This document shows positions 17,961-26,890 of a DNA stretch of 64,000 bases, in pieces. Below the pieces are notes generated by a model. It saw only the letters and a list, made by a program, of their open reading frames with translations, had not been told where the DNA came from and made no database searches. The DNA lies in assembly GCF_014695915.1 (NCBI RefSeq), contig NZ_JACJPF010000098.1, positions 248,001-312,000 on the forward strand, read 5' to 3'. The first letter of the stretch is position 1; each line of letters begins with the position of its first letter. A program made the translations under genes and the position numbers. The DNA is from Trichocoleus sp. FACHB-40. Lineage in GTDB: Bacteria > Cyanobacteriota > Cyanobacteriia > Cyanobacteriales > FACHB-T130.

Positions 17961-19340
17961 ATGAAACTCAAGCAATTTACTCTGACATTTCTGATTGGTC
18001 TTACCGCTATTACCGGAACCAAAGCCGCCCAAGCTGCATCGTTGACTGTGGTTGTGGATGGAGTTAGTAACGCACGCGCTGTTAGTTTTGGTCCTGACGG
18101 TACGCTCTACGTAGCCGAGCCTGGTATCGGAGGAAATGGCAAGTGTCAGGCATCACCTAGTACGATATTTCAGCCGATCTGCGCTGGAAATAGTGGCTCA
18201 GTTGTCAAACTTACGCCAGACGGTCAGCAGTCGCGGATATTTCAAAACTTCCAGTCTCTAGCAGAACAACCCTCTGGAAATCAAGGAGCTGGTCCTCAGG
18301 ATCTACAATTTGATTCTTTTGGTAATGCTTATCTTCTAACTGGGTTTGCTGGTTATCCGGGAAATCGTGATGCAGAAACAATTGCCCTTGGCGCTAATTT
18401 TCCAATCCCACCAACGCAACTCGCTACTTTCCCTCCAGCCGCACCCGATGAAGTCTTAAATACTTCTAACTTGGCAAAACTGTTCAAAGCTGATTTGATC
18501 ACGCAAGAGCTAACTGAGATTTTCGACTTCGGCAAATATGAAATCATTAATAATCCTGACGGTGGAGACGTAGTTACCAATCCCTACGACTTGACTATTA
18601 GTGGCGATACTGCTTATGTCATTGATGGCGGTGGGAACGTAGCCTATAGCCTCAAACTTGATGGCAGTGATGCAAAAGCAGTTGCACTTCCTCTGAACAT
18701 CATTACTAACCCAAAACTTCCACCACTTCCACCAGGAGTAGAGCTTCCACCAGGGCTAATAAACTTTCTACCTCCAGATGAGGCAGGAAACCCTCGGATC
18801 ACAATTCAATCCGTACCCACTGGTGGGGCAATTGGTCCCGATGGTGCTTTATATGTTGGTGAATATTCAGGCTTTCCCTATCCACAAGATCAAGCGCGGA
18901 TCTTCCGAATTGGGGAGAATGGTATACCAGAAGTTTATGCTGAAGGGTTTAACGCAATTACAGAACTAACGTTTGATAAGCAAGGCAACTTGCTAGTCTT
19001 ACAGTTCAGCGACCTGTCACAGTTAACAAGTCCGAACATCCAGAACTTGCCTGGTTCTTTAATTCAACTAGCTCCTGATGGGACTCGCACAACCCTCGTC
19101 GCTGCGGGTGAAGGGCTGGAATCGGCTGATGGTCTTGCTATTGGTCCTGACAACCAAATTTATGTCACAACACGCGGTGTTGGACCCGGGCGAGGACAAG
19201 TCGTTCGGGTTGATACCACACCAGTTCCCGAACCCGCTTCGGTACTGGGTTTATTAGCCATTGGCACAATAACTGCTGTTGCCAGAAAGGGCAACAAACA
19301 AAAACACAAAAACACTAAAGCTTTGACAGAGACGATCTAA
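17961..19340 (+). CDS. scyE: ScyE, exported beta-propeller-like protein with PEP-CTERM tail
   Basis: 459 residues from ATG 17961 (an in-frame TTG lies 9 bases earlier and is unlikely). It begins MKLKQFTLTFLIGLTAITG, a signal peptide very like that of ScyD, and repeats the FGPDGTLYVAEPG and IGPDGALYVGEYSGFPYP blade motifs. The tail has VPEPASVLGLLAIGTI plus a basic end, a PEP-CTERM motif. It is predicted to be periplasmic. The Nostoc homologue belongs to the scytonemin operon, probably acting in late monomer processing; the precise activity is not certain. Confidence 0.92.
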   Translation: MKLKQFTLTFLIGLTAITGTKAAQAASLTVVVDGVSNARAVSFGPDGTLYVAEPGIGGNGKCQASPSTIFQPICAGNSGSVVKLTPDGQQSRIFQNFQSLAEQPSGNQGAGPQDLQFDSFGNAYLLTGFAGYPGNRDAETIALGANFPIPPTQLATFPPAAPDEVLNTSNLAKLFKADLITQELTEIFDFGKYEIINNPDGGDVVTNPYDLTISGDTAYVIDGGGNVAYSLKLDGSDAKAVALPLNIITNPKLPPLPPGVELPPGLINFLPPDEAGNPRITIQSVPTGGAIGPDGALYVGEYSGFPYPQDQARIFRIGENGIPEVYAEGFNAITELTFDKQGNLLVLQFSDLSQLTSPNIQNLPGSLIQLAPDGTRTTLVAAGEGLESADGLAIGPDNQIYVTTRGVGPGRGQVVRVDTTPVPEPASVLGLLAIGTITAVARKGNKQKHKNTKALTETI

Positions 19341-19443
19341 CAACTTTTGGTAGATACCTTAACGCATGGTTGCGATCGCCTGAATGAAAAAAGTGTAGCG
19401 CGATCGCAACCATATAAACCCACCCAACCAGGAATTCAATCTT

Positions 19444-20604
19444 ATGGGATTACTAAAAAATCTTTCAATTGCCATTCTCAGTACCGGATTTATAGTTGCA
19501 GCAGCAGCTGAAGCCAAATCACTAACCTTAACCTACGAGCGTAGTATTGGCAGTCCTGGTTTCGGCCCTGGGCAGCTGTTTGTTCCCCAAGGCATAGCAG
19601 TGGATGCCGCCGGGAATACCCTCATAAGTAACGGTCGCGGTCTTAACCCAGACGGCAGTTTTAACCCAGACATCGGTAACAAAGTTGAAGTCTTCGACCC
19701 TCAAGGTAACTATATAGGAGCAATTGGCGAGGGCGGCAAAGGCCCCGGACAATTTGACGAGCCATCAGCTTTAGAAATTGATCCGGATACTGGGAATTTG
19801 TATGTAGGGGATGTTTTCAACAACCGCGTTAATGTCTACGATCCCCAAGGTAATTTTATTAACTCCTTTGGCTCATTTGCCGGACTCATACCGGGTAGGG
19901 CTTTCTTTGGCCCCTCTGGTGTGACATTCGACAAAGCTGGCAATGTGTATGTGGGTGATTTTAGCGGCGACAAGATCAACAAATACACTAAGGACGGCGA
20001 GCTAATCGGTTCCATTGGCAGCTCTGGAACCGAACCTGGGCAGTTCCAAGGGCCAGCAGGTTTGAGAATTTCCCCAGTTAGTGGAAATTTCTTTGTGAGT
20101 GACCAGTTTAACAACCGCGTTCAGGTACTCGATCCAGAAGGTAATCCTATCTTGACGTTTGGCAAACAAGGCACCGGGCCTGGAGAGTTTAATCAGCCAA
20201 TTGGCCTAGAAGTGGATGAGTTTGAGAATATTTATGTGGCTGATTCTATCAACAGCCGCGTTCAGGTATTCGATAAAAACGGTAACTTCCTCACTGCATT
20301 TGGTTCAGCTGTCGCAGCACCACCTCCCCAACTAGGTGAGCCACCTTTTGGCAATCCCCTCGACCTCTCACCAGGGAAATTTAACTGGACGGCTGGCACA
20401 AGCTACAAAGATGACAAACTCTATGTGGGCGATTTCTTCCAAGGTCGCGTCCAGGTGTTAAACATAGACAGAACCGCAGTACCTGAACCTTCCTCCGTAT
20501 TGAGTTTAGCGTTCCTGGGGATTGGAGCGGCGGCGACATTGAGAAAACGGCAACAAAAGTCAGTCATCGATTTGACAAGCGATCGCGATCGCACTGGTGT
20601 TTAG
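19444..20604 (+). CDS. scyF: ScyF, NHL-repeat protein with PEP-CTERM tail
   Basis: 386 residues. A signal peptide (LSIAILSTGFIVAAAAEAKS) is followed by at least five NHL repeats recognised by GPGQF(D/N)EP...GNIYVADSxNxRVQVFDxxGN-type spacing, so a six-bladed propeller is expected. It ends with VPEPSSVLSLAFLGIG and RKRQ, a PEP-CTERM tail. Role in scytonemin formation: periplasmic, exact reaction unknown. It stands about 100 bases after scyE and 133 bases before the repeat-protein gene. Confidence 0.93.
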   Translation: MGLLKNLSIAILSTGFIVAAAAEAKSLTLTYERSIGSPGFGPGQLFVPQGIAVDAAGNTLISNGRGLNPDGSFNPDIGNKVEVFDPQGNYIGAIGEGGKGPGQFDEPSALEIDPDTGNLYVGDVFNNRVNVYDPQGNFINSFGSFAGLIPGRAFFGPSGVTFDKAGNVYVGDFSGDKINKYTKDGELIGSIGSSGTEPGQFQGPAGLRISPVSGNFFVSDQFNNRVQVLDPEGNPILTFGKQGTGPGEFNQPIGLEVDEFENIYVADSINSRVQVFDKNGNFLTAFGSAVAAPPPQLGEPPFGNPLDLSPGKFNWTAGTSYKDDKLYVGDFFQGRVQVLNIDRTAVPEPSSVLSLAFLGIGAAATLRKRQQKSVIDLTSDRDRTGV

Positions 20605-20737
20605 CAACTAAACACGAGACAGAAGCGGGGAGTATTGAAAAACAAAAGACAAGCGTCATAAAGCAAGTGAAGGTTTGTCTTTTTGATGTTCCTCCGTCTC
20701 TAACAAATTTTTCCCTAAAATAAGAGGACTATTACTG

Positions 20738-22348
20738 ATGGACGCAAATGAATCCAGCGGTAGCAACCCGTTTGCTGGTGGCAACCCATCATCTACTGGT
20801 AACAGCAACCCAAACTCTAGTGGTGGCACCCTGCCTCGGCAATCACCCTTTGATCGGCTGTCTGTAGTTCTTGGTGATAACTCACCCTTTGGCGGAAGCG
20901 GTTCTCCTACAGGTGGTAACTCTTCCTTTAACGACCTACCCTATGGTGGCAACCCGTTTGCTGGTGACAATCTCTTCACTATCTTCGGTGGCGGTGCCAA
21001 CCCCCTGAGTCGTAGCAATTCATCTACTGGTGGAAGCAATCCCTTTGCTGGCGGCGGTAGTGGCGGCGGAAGCAATCCATTCGCTGGTGGTAGCGGCGGA
21101 AGTAACCCGTTTGCTGGCGGCGGTACTGGCGGCGGAAGCAACCCGTTTGCTGGTGGCGGTACTGGCGGTGGAAGCAATCCGTTCGCTGGCGGCAGTAGTG
21201 GTGGCGGAAGCAATCCTTTTGCTGGTGGCGGTGGAAGTAACCCGTTTGCTGGTGGCGGTACTGGCGGTGGAAGCAATCCGTTCGCTGGCGGCAGTAGTGG
21301 TGGCGGAAGCAACCCGTTTGCTGGCGGCGGTAGTGGCGGTGGAAGTAACCCGTTTGCTGGTGGCGGCGGAAGCAATCCGTTCGCTGGTGGCGGCGGAAGC
21401 AATCCGTTCGCTGGTGGCGGCGGAAGTAACCCGTTTGCTGGCGGCGGTAGTGGCGGAAGTAATCCTTTCGCTGGCGGTGGTAGTGGCGGCGGAAGCAATC
21501 CTTTTGCTGGTGGCGGTAGTGGCGGAAGTAATCCATTCGCTGGCGGTGGAAGCAATCCATTCGCTGGTGGTGGTAGTGGCGGCGGAAGCAATCCATTCGC
21601 TGGTGGCGGTAGTGGCGGAAGTAACCCGTTTGCTGGTGGCGGTGACGTATCGTTCAATAGTAGTAACGCACCCATTGGGAATGGTAACAGGGACATCGGA
21701 AGCGATAACGCAACCATCGGCAATGGTAACTCGGACTTCAGTAGCGACAACGCAACCATTGGTAATGGTAATTGGCAATTTGGAAGCGATAACGCAACCA
21801 TCGGTAATGGTAACTGGCATTGGGACTTCAGCAGCGACAATGCAACCATTGGCAATGGCAATTGGTATTTAGACTACGTTAGCGATAACGCAACCTTGGG
21901 TAATGGTAATTGGCACTTCGGAAGCAATAACTCAACTATCGGTAACGGTAACTGGGACTTCGGAAGTAACAACACGGTCATTGGGAATGGCAATTGGCTG
22001 TTCACCAGTAATAACACAGTCGTTGGTAATGGCAACTGGCTAGTTGATGGTGACAACATCACCAGCCCGGAGACATTATTGCCAGAGATAAAGACTACTG
22101 TTGACGACTTGATTAACTCCCTCATGGGCAGGATTGGTGAAGACTTTATTGGGTTAACAGGCAATTTAGGGGAATCGGAAAGTCAGACGTTTAACCGGCT
22201 CATCCTTGCCAAAGATACTGGTACTAATGACGGTAATGTTCAGTCTGTACCTGAGCCTGGATTTTCTACACCGCTGGTAGTGCTGGGGCTCTCATTTTTA
22301 CTGTATTCAAGGTTCAAAAAGCGGAGTAGACAGAAGCTTAGCGTCTGA
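20738..22348 (+). CDS. glycine-rich NPFAG-repeat protein with N-x-x-I-G-N-G-N-W array and PEP-CTERM tail (unrecognised family)
   Basis: I do not recognise a family for this 536-residue protein. Residues 1-95 are Ser/Gly/Asn-rich, with two loose NPFAG copies. About 97-303 is an array of 19 SNPFAGG units separated by Gly/Ser/Thr linkers of 1-5 residues. About 304-440 has nine repeats, mostly of 14 residues, with consensus N-A-T-I-G-N-G-N-W-x-F-x-S-D, which could form a beta-solenoid. A short helical segment with Ser/Glu follows. The end is VPEPG, a hydrophobic stretch and a basic KKRSRQK tail, as in PEP-CTERM proteins. No signal peptide is visible, and the upstream frame closes at a TGA with no better start. 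AGAGGA precedes the ATG. It lies inside the scy-trp run, so a role in the sunscreen or its matrix is plausible but unproven. Confidence 0.85.
   Translation: MDANESSGSNPFAGGNPSSTGNSNPNSSGGTLPRQSPFDRLSVVLGDNSPFGGSGSPTGGNSSFNDLPYGGNPFAGDNLFTIFGGGANPLSRSNSSTGGSNPFAGGGSGGGSNPFAGGSGGSNPFAGGGTGGGSNPFAGGGTGGGSNPFAGGSSGGGSNPFAGGGGSNPFAGGGTGGGSNPFAGGSSGGGSNPFAGGGSGGGSNPFAGGGGSNPFAGGGGSNPFAGGGGSNPFAGGGSGGSNPFAGGGSGGGSNPFAGGGSGGSNPFAGGGSNPFAGGGSGGGSNPFAGGGSGGSNPFAGGGDVSFNSSNAPIGNGNRDIGSDNATIGNGNSDFSSDNATIGNGNWQFGSDNATIGNGNWHWDFSSDNATIGNGNWYLDYVSDNATLGNGNWHFGSNNSTIGNGNWDFGSNNTVIGNGNWLFTSNNTVVGNGNWLVDGDNITSPETLLPEIKTTVDDLINSLMGRIGEDFIGLTGNLGESESQTFNRLILAKDTGTNDGNVQSVPEPGFSTPLVVLGLSFLLYSRFKKRSRQKLSV
21036..21645 (+). 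repeat. tandem repeat coding for SNPFAGG units
   Basis: Nineteen units of about 27-36 bases share GG(A)AG(C/T)AA(T/C)CC(N)TT(C/T)GCTGG. The units differ mainly at synonymous third positions (AACCCGTTT, AATCCGTTC, AATCCATTC, AATCCTTTT). That suggests the peptide, not the DNA, has been kept. Confidence 0.9.
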
Positions 22349-22385
22349 TACTAATTTACTGTTTTAATGGCACATTGAATATTCC

Positions 22386-22412
22386 CTCAACCCCCTTTTA
22401 AAGGGGGTTGAG
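22386..22412 (+). terminator. hairpin between the repeat protein and trpE
   Basis: Arms CTCAACCCCCTTT and AAAGGGGGTTGAG are perfectly complementary over 13 bases with a 1-base centre. No long T-run follows, so it may be a repeat of the C/G-tract class rather than a strong terminator. Confidence 0.5.
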
Positions 22413-22568
22413 AAGAAGTTTAAGTATAACGTTCAAAAAAGCGAATTGGGATGAGATTGGCACATAAGGGAAATATTGGCAAAAGCAAAATTTGAGTCTA
22501 AGTTGGGTAACTTTCTCAAATAGGGCTGTTAATACCGACTTTTAACTAGAACTTGGATTGACTTTATT

Positions 22569-24839
22569 ATGTTTTTTGATTCCCACAGCTATATAACCAG
22601 AGGCGGCGTTCACATAACTCGTTCCATAATCGAGATTTCAATGGAAACTGCCATTGAAGAGATTTTGGGACGCATTAATTCTCAGCGAGGAGGTTTGCTT
22701 GCAAGCAGCTACGAATACCCAGGAAGATACAAGAGATGGGCTATAGGTTTTGTTAATCCACCCTTGGAACTCGCTACACGCGATCGCTCTTTCACTCTGA
22801 CAGCACTTAACGAGCGCGGGGTGGTGCTTTTGGCTTATTTGGCAGAGCGTTTAAAGTCGCGATCGCAACTTCAGGAAATCACTCTGGAAAAGTATTTTAT
22901 CACTGGTTCTATAAAACCAACAGAAGAATCTTTCCCCGAAGAAGAGCGCAGCAAGCAACCTTCTGTCTTCACTATTGTTCGCGATATTCTACATTCTTTT
23001 TACAGCATTGAAGACGAGCATCTGGGGTTATATGGCGCGTTTGGCTACGACTTAGTATATCAGTTTGAGTCAGTTTCCCAGCTTCAAGAACGTCCAGCAG
23101 ATCAGCGGGATTTGGTGCTATATCTGCCTGATGAATTGACGATAGTTGACTACTACCTTCAGAGCGCATATCGTATCCAATATGAATTTGATACTGTGCA
23201 TGGCAATACCAATGGTTTACCTCGTACAGGTGAGGTAATTGATTACAAAGGTAAATGTCTTACCCGCAATCAAATATCTGACCATGCCCCCGGAGAATAC
23301 GCCAACCAAGTTAACAAAGCGCTTGATTACTTCAAAAGAGGCGATTTGTTTGAGGTCGTTCCCAGTCAAAGCTTTTTTGAAGTATGCGAAACCTCCCCTG
23401 CTAAACTTTTCCAAACATTAAAGCAGATAAATCCTAGTCCCTATGGATTCATCTTTAATTTAGGTGGGGAATATCTGATTGGTGCATCTCCAGAGATGTT
23501 TGTGCGTGTTGAAGGAAGGCGCATTGAAACGTGTCCGATCAGCGGTACTATCGTGCGCGGACAAGATGCTATTGATGACGCGGATCGCATTCGTCAGTTA
23601 CTCAATTCCCGCAAGGATGAATCTGAGTTAACAATGTGTACTGATGTCGATCGTAATGACAAATCCCGCATTTGCGAACCTGGATCAGTAAGAGTAATTG
23701 GTCGCCGCCAAATTGAGTTATACAGTCACTTGATCCATACAGTAGATCATGTTGAAGGAATATTACGACCTGAGTTTGATGCTTTGGATGCCTTTTTAAG
23801 TCATACTTGGGCAGTGACGGTGACGGGCGCTCCAAAACGGGCAGCAATGCAGTTTATTGAACAGCACGAACGTAGCGCCCGACGTTGGTATGGCGGGGCC
23901 GTTGGATGCTTAACTTTTAATGGCAATCTGAACACTGGCTTAATTCTGCGGACTATGCGTTTGAAAGATGCGATCGCAGAAGTTCGAGTTGGTGCTACTG
24001 TCCTTTATGACTCGGTTCCAGAAGCGGAAGAACGGGAAACTCTCACTAAGGCAGAAGCTCTTTTTCAAACAATTCGCCAAGCTAAACAAACGAGTGTTGA
24101 AGTTCTGCCAAATAGTTCGGTAGTTGGCGAGGGGAAAGTTCGTTTTGGAGAAAACAAGCGAGTCTTATTAATTGACTATGAAGACTCGTTTGTGCATACC
24201 CTTGCTAACTACATCCGCCAGACTGGTGCTACAGTCACAACGCTACGTCATGGGTTTTCAGAAGAAATTCTTGATAGTAATCCAGACTTGGTTGTTTTAT
24301 CTCCTGGCCCTGGCAGACCCAGTGAATTTCATGTACCAGAAATGGTAAAAGCTTGCGTACAGCGACAAATTCCCATCTTCGGAGTTTGTTTAGGGTTGCA
24401 AGGAATTGTTGAAGCTTTCGGGGGTGAACTGGGAGTTCTCAACTATCCACAACATGGTAAGTCATCGCGTGTTTTTGTCACAGATTCAGAATCGGGTCTT
24501 TTCCAAAACTTACCGCAATCTTTTGAAGTCGGTAGATATCACTCATTGTTTGCTCTGCAAGATTTATTGCCTGAAGAACTGAAAGTTACAGCTATTTCCC
24601 ATGATGATGTGATTATGGGAATTGAGCATAAGATACTCCCAATCGCCGCAGTCCAGTTTCACCCAGAATCTATCATGACGCTTGGTGGAGAAGTTGGTCT
24701 GGCGATTATTATCAACGCGATCCGTACCTATGCAAAAGGTAGTGATTCTTCAAATCTGGTGGAAGAGAAGATGACTGTTCAGGAAAATCTGGATGGGAAT
24801 TCGCAAATTAATTCCGACTTTTCCACTGTCCGACATTAA
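22569..24839 (+). CDS. trpE: fused anthranilate synthase TrpE-TrpG
   Basis: 756-residue single-chain anthranilate synthase. The TrpE (chorismate-binding) part occupies about 1-510, with [23 protein letters not shown] and [11 protein letters not shown] segments. The TrpG amidotransferase part occupies about 530-730, with catalytic Cys in FGVCLGLQG and His/Glu in VQFHPES. It makes anthranilate from chorismate and glutamine, and here probably serves scytonemin-directed tryptophan supply. Fused TrpEG next to scy genes is also found in N. punctiforme. The ATG at 22569 opens [14 protein letters not shown]; a later in-frame ATG (METAIEE, codon 25) is less likely. Confidence 0.95.
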   Translation: MFFDSHSYITRGGVHITRSIIEISMETAIEEILGRINSQRGGLLASSYEYPGRYKRWAIGFVNPPLELATRDRSFTLTALNERGVVLLAYLAERLKSRSQLQEITLEKYFITGSIKPTEESFPEEERSKQPSVFTIVRDILHSFYSIEDEHLGLYGAFGYDLVYQFESVSQLQERPADQRDLVLYLPDELTIVDYYLQSAYRIQYEFDTVHGNTNGLPRTGEVIDYKGKCLTRNQISDHAPGEYANQVNKALDYFKRGDLFEVVPSQSFFEVCETSPAKLFQTLKQINPSPYGFIFNLGGEYLIGASPEMFVRVEGRRIETCPISGTIVRGQDAIDDADRIRQLLNSRKDESELTMCTDVDRNDKSRICEPGSVRVIGRRQIELYSHLIHTVDHVEGILRPEFDALDAFLSHTWAVTVTGAPKRAAMQFIEQHERSARRWYGGAVGCLTFNGNLNTGLILRTMRLKDAIAEVRVGATVLYDSVPEAEERETLTKAEALFQTIRQAKQTSVEVLPNSSVVGEGKVRFGENKRVLLIDYEDSFVHTLANYIRQTGATVTTLRHGFSEEILDSNPDLVVLSPGPGRPSEFHVPEMVKACVQRQIPIFGVCLGLQGIVEAFGGELGVLNYPQHGKSSRVFVTDSESGLFQNLPQSFEVGRYHSLFALQDLLPEELKVTAISHDDVIMGIEHKILPIAAVQFHPESIMTLGGEVGLAIIINAIRTYAKGSDSSNLVEEKMTVQENLDGNSQINSDFSTVRH

Positions 24840-24874
24840 AGCGATCGCGTTTGTTCTTAACTCAAGTTACCCCA

Positions 24875-25780
24875 ATGCAAATCCATCGCAATCCGCCAAA
24901 TCTCGAAGTCAATATTCTGCAAAAGATTGTAAAGTACAAGGAGCAAGAAGTTGCTCAAAGCAAAGAACAGCTACCTTTAGCAACTCTTCAAGAGCAGCTA
25001 AATGATGCTCCTTGTCCAAAGGATTTTCTGATGGCTTTACAGCATTCAAATTGCCCTAGTTTGATTGCAGAAGTCAAGAAAGCGTCACCTAGTAAAGGAG
25101 TAATTCGAGCGGATTTTGATCCAGTTGCGATCGCGCAAAGCTATCAGCGGGGTGGAGCAACCTGTCTGTCTGTGCTAACCGATCGCAAATTCTTCCAGGG
25201 TAGCTTTGAAAATCTGCATCTTATTCGTCAGCGCGTCACACTACCGCTACTCTGCAAAGAGTTTATCATTGACCCCTACCAAATTTATCTAGCGCGGACG
25301 GTGGGAGCGGATGCCGTGCTGCTGATTGCAGGCATCTTATCAGATCGAGAGCTGCAAAACTTTCTGAATATTGCTTGTGATCTGGGTATGAACGCGCTAG
25401 TAGAGGTGCATACTTTAGCAGAACTCGACCGGGTGCTAAAGCTCTCAAACGTGCGATTAGTGGGGATTAACAACCGTAATCTGGAGAATTTTACGGTCTC
25501 ACTAGAAACTACACAGCAAATAATGGCACAGCGGCGGGAAAAGTTGCACAGTTTAGGGATAACGGTTGTCAGTGAATCTGGTCTGTACACAAGAGCTGAT
25601 TTAGACCTTGTGGCTGAGGCTGGTGTCCGTGCAGTTCTGGTAGGAGAGTCTTTAGTTAAGCAACCCGATATAGAGCAAGCTGTACGCAGTCTGCTAAGGC
25701 TTGATCTCCCCGCCTACGGCGACCCCCCTAAAAAGGGAGTTGAGGAGCATACCCCTGGTATAAATAGCTCTGCTTTTTAA
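24875..25780 (+). CDS. trpC: indole-3-glycerol phosphate synthase TrpC
   Basis: 301 residues from ATG 24875 (an in-frame TTG lies 24 bases upstream). It converts CdRP to indole-3-glycerol phosphate. Family blocks seen are [50 protein letters not shown] and [13 protein letters not shown]. About 25 C-terminal residues after LLRLDLP are encoded by a C/G-tract intergenic repeat, so the tail is probably a recent addition. It follows trpE(G) after 35 bases. Confidence 0.94.
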   Translation: MQIHRNPPNLEVNILQKIVKYKEQEVAQSKEQLPLATLQEQLNDAPCPKDFLMALQHSNCPSLIAEVKKASPSKGVIRADFDPVAIAQSYQRGGATCLSVLTDRKFFQGSFENLHLIRQRVTLPLLCKEFIIDPYQIYLARTVGADAVLLIAGILSDRELQNFLNIACDLGMNALVEVHTLAELDRVLKLSNVRLVGINNRNLENFTVSLETTQQIMAQRREKLHSLGITVVSESGLYTRADLDLVAEAGVRAVLVGESLVKQPDIEQAVRSLLRLDLPAYGDPPKKGVEEHTPGINSSAF

Positions 25781-25874
25781 CGGGTTTAACTCAACAATAG
25801 CCCCCCTAAAAAAGGGGGTTGGGAGGATTTTTGCCAGATGAACACGACTAACCGAGATGTATTGAGGTGATCCC
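25781..25874. repeat. C/G-tract hairpin repeat after trpC
   Basis: CCCCCCTAAAAAAGGGGG (about 25801-25818) forms a short hairpin, and a similar word lies just inside the trpC 3' end (about 25722-25741). It is probably an intergenic repeat rather than a designed terminator, since the operon seems to continue. Confidence 0.5.
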
Positions 25875-26828
25875 ATGAAAGCAATGGTTATAAAAGACTT
25901 CGGCGGTTCAGAAGTCTTTGAACTCCGCGAGGTAGATAAACCAACACCAGGTAAAAACGAACTTTTGGTGAAAGTTTATGCAACCTCCGTTAACCCTGCT
26001 GACTGTGGGGTGCGTCAAGGGGTATTTGGCCCAAGAATCAAACTACCCGCAATTCTCGGCTATGACGTTTCCGGTGTCGTCGAAGCGATCGCGGAAAATG
26101 TGAGGGATTTTCAAGTAGGCGATGAGGTATATTATGCCATCGGACTTATGGATGGCGACGGTGCCAACGCTGAGTATCATGTAGCGAATAAATCGATTGT
26201 CGCCAAAAAGCCTGCAAATTTATCCCATCAAGAAGCAGCTAGCATACCCGTAGCAGGCGGTACAGCGTGGGCTGCACTGATCGACCGGGCAAACATCAAA
26301 ATCGGCGAAACTGTACTAATTCACGGTGGTGCAGGAGGTGTAGGCTCGTTTGCTATCCAAATCGCTAAGGCGGCGGGTGCATACGTTTATACAACTTGCG
26401 GCGGCTACGACGTTGATTTCGTGAAGTCCATCGGTGCAGACAGAGCAATTGACTACCGAAACGAAAACTTTGTTGAGATCATTCAGCGCGAAACAGCCGG
26501 ACAAGGGGTTGACGTTTGCTTGAGTACGGTTGGCGGCGAAGTTTTCGCCCAAAGCCTGATAGCAACCAAAGTTGATGGTCGTGCTGTTACTGTGACTGGT
26601 GTACAAGGCGACCTCAATATGGCTATTGGGAAAAATATTACTGTTCACTTTGTCCATTTAGAGCGTCCCCGCCCTAAACTCGAAGCGCTAAGAACCTTAA
26701 TTGAACGAAGTCAAATTAAGCCTGTTGTCGGGATGACCTTTGGGCTTAATCAAGTTGACCAAGCCCATGAAAGGCTCGAACAGGGTGGCGCGGGCGTGCG
26801 CGGCAAAATCGTTTTACAAGTTGCATAA
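25875..26828 (+). CDS. zinc-less quinone oxidoreductase-like MDR enzyme
   Basis: 317-residue medium-chain dehydrogenase/reductase of the quinone oxidoreductase group. Features: MKAMVIKDFGGSEVFELREV at the start, GYDVSGVVEAI, and the NADPH-binding IHGGAGGVGSFAIQIAKAAGA near residues 151-172. It lacks the clustered cysteines of zinc alcohol dehydrogenases. It likely reduces quinones or enones with NADPH; the substrate is unknown. The odd point is its place between trpC and trpA in the scytonemin operon, where the Nostoc cluster has no such gene as far as I recall. The frame and spacing (94 bases after trpC, 62 before trpA) fit co-transcription. Confidence 0.9.
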   Translation: MKAMVIKDFGGSEVFELREVDKPTPGKNELLVKVYATSVNPADCGVRQGVFGPRIKLPAILGYDVSGVVEAIAENVRDFQVGDEVYYAIGLMDGDGANAEYHVANKSIVAKKPANLSHQEAASIPVAGGTAWAALIDRANIKIGETVLIHGGAGGVGSFAIQIAKAAGAYVYTTCGGYDVDFVKSIGADRAIDYRNENFVEIIQRETAGQGVDVCLSTVGGEVFAQSLIATKVDGRAVTVTGVQGDLNMAIGKNITVHFVHLERPRPKLEALRTLIERSQIKPVVGMTFGLNQVDQAHERLEQGGAGVRGKIVLQVA

Positions 26829-26890
26829 GTTGCTAATTACTCCAAAGCAATTAGCCATTAGCAATTAGCCATTTTTAAAGGAATATCAGA

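Noticed and set aside
21036-21645. CRISPR-like regular repeat
   Set aside because: Units are adjacent and coding, without unique spacers of even length, and no cas gene is nearby.
20941-21872. Several long open frames on both strands over the NPFAG array (up to ~300 codons)
   Set aside because: They are by-products of the G/C-rich tandem repeat; they have monotonous Pro/Leu, Ala/Val or Thr/Ala content, no ribosome sites and conflict with the repeat-protein frame.
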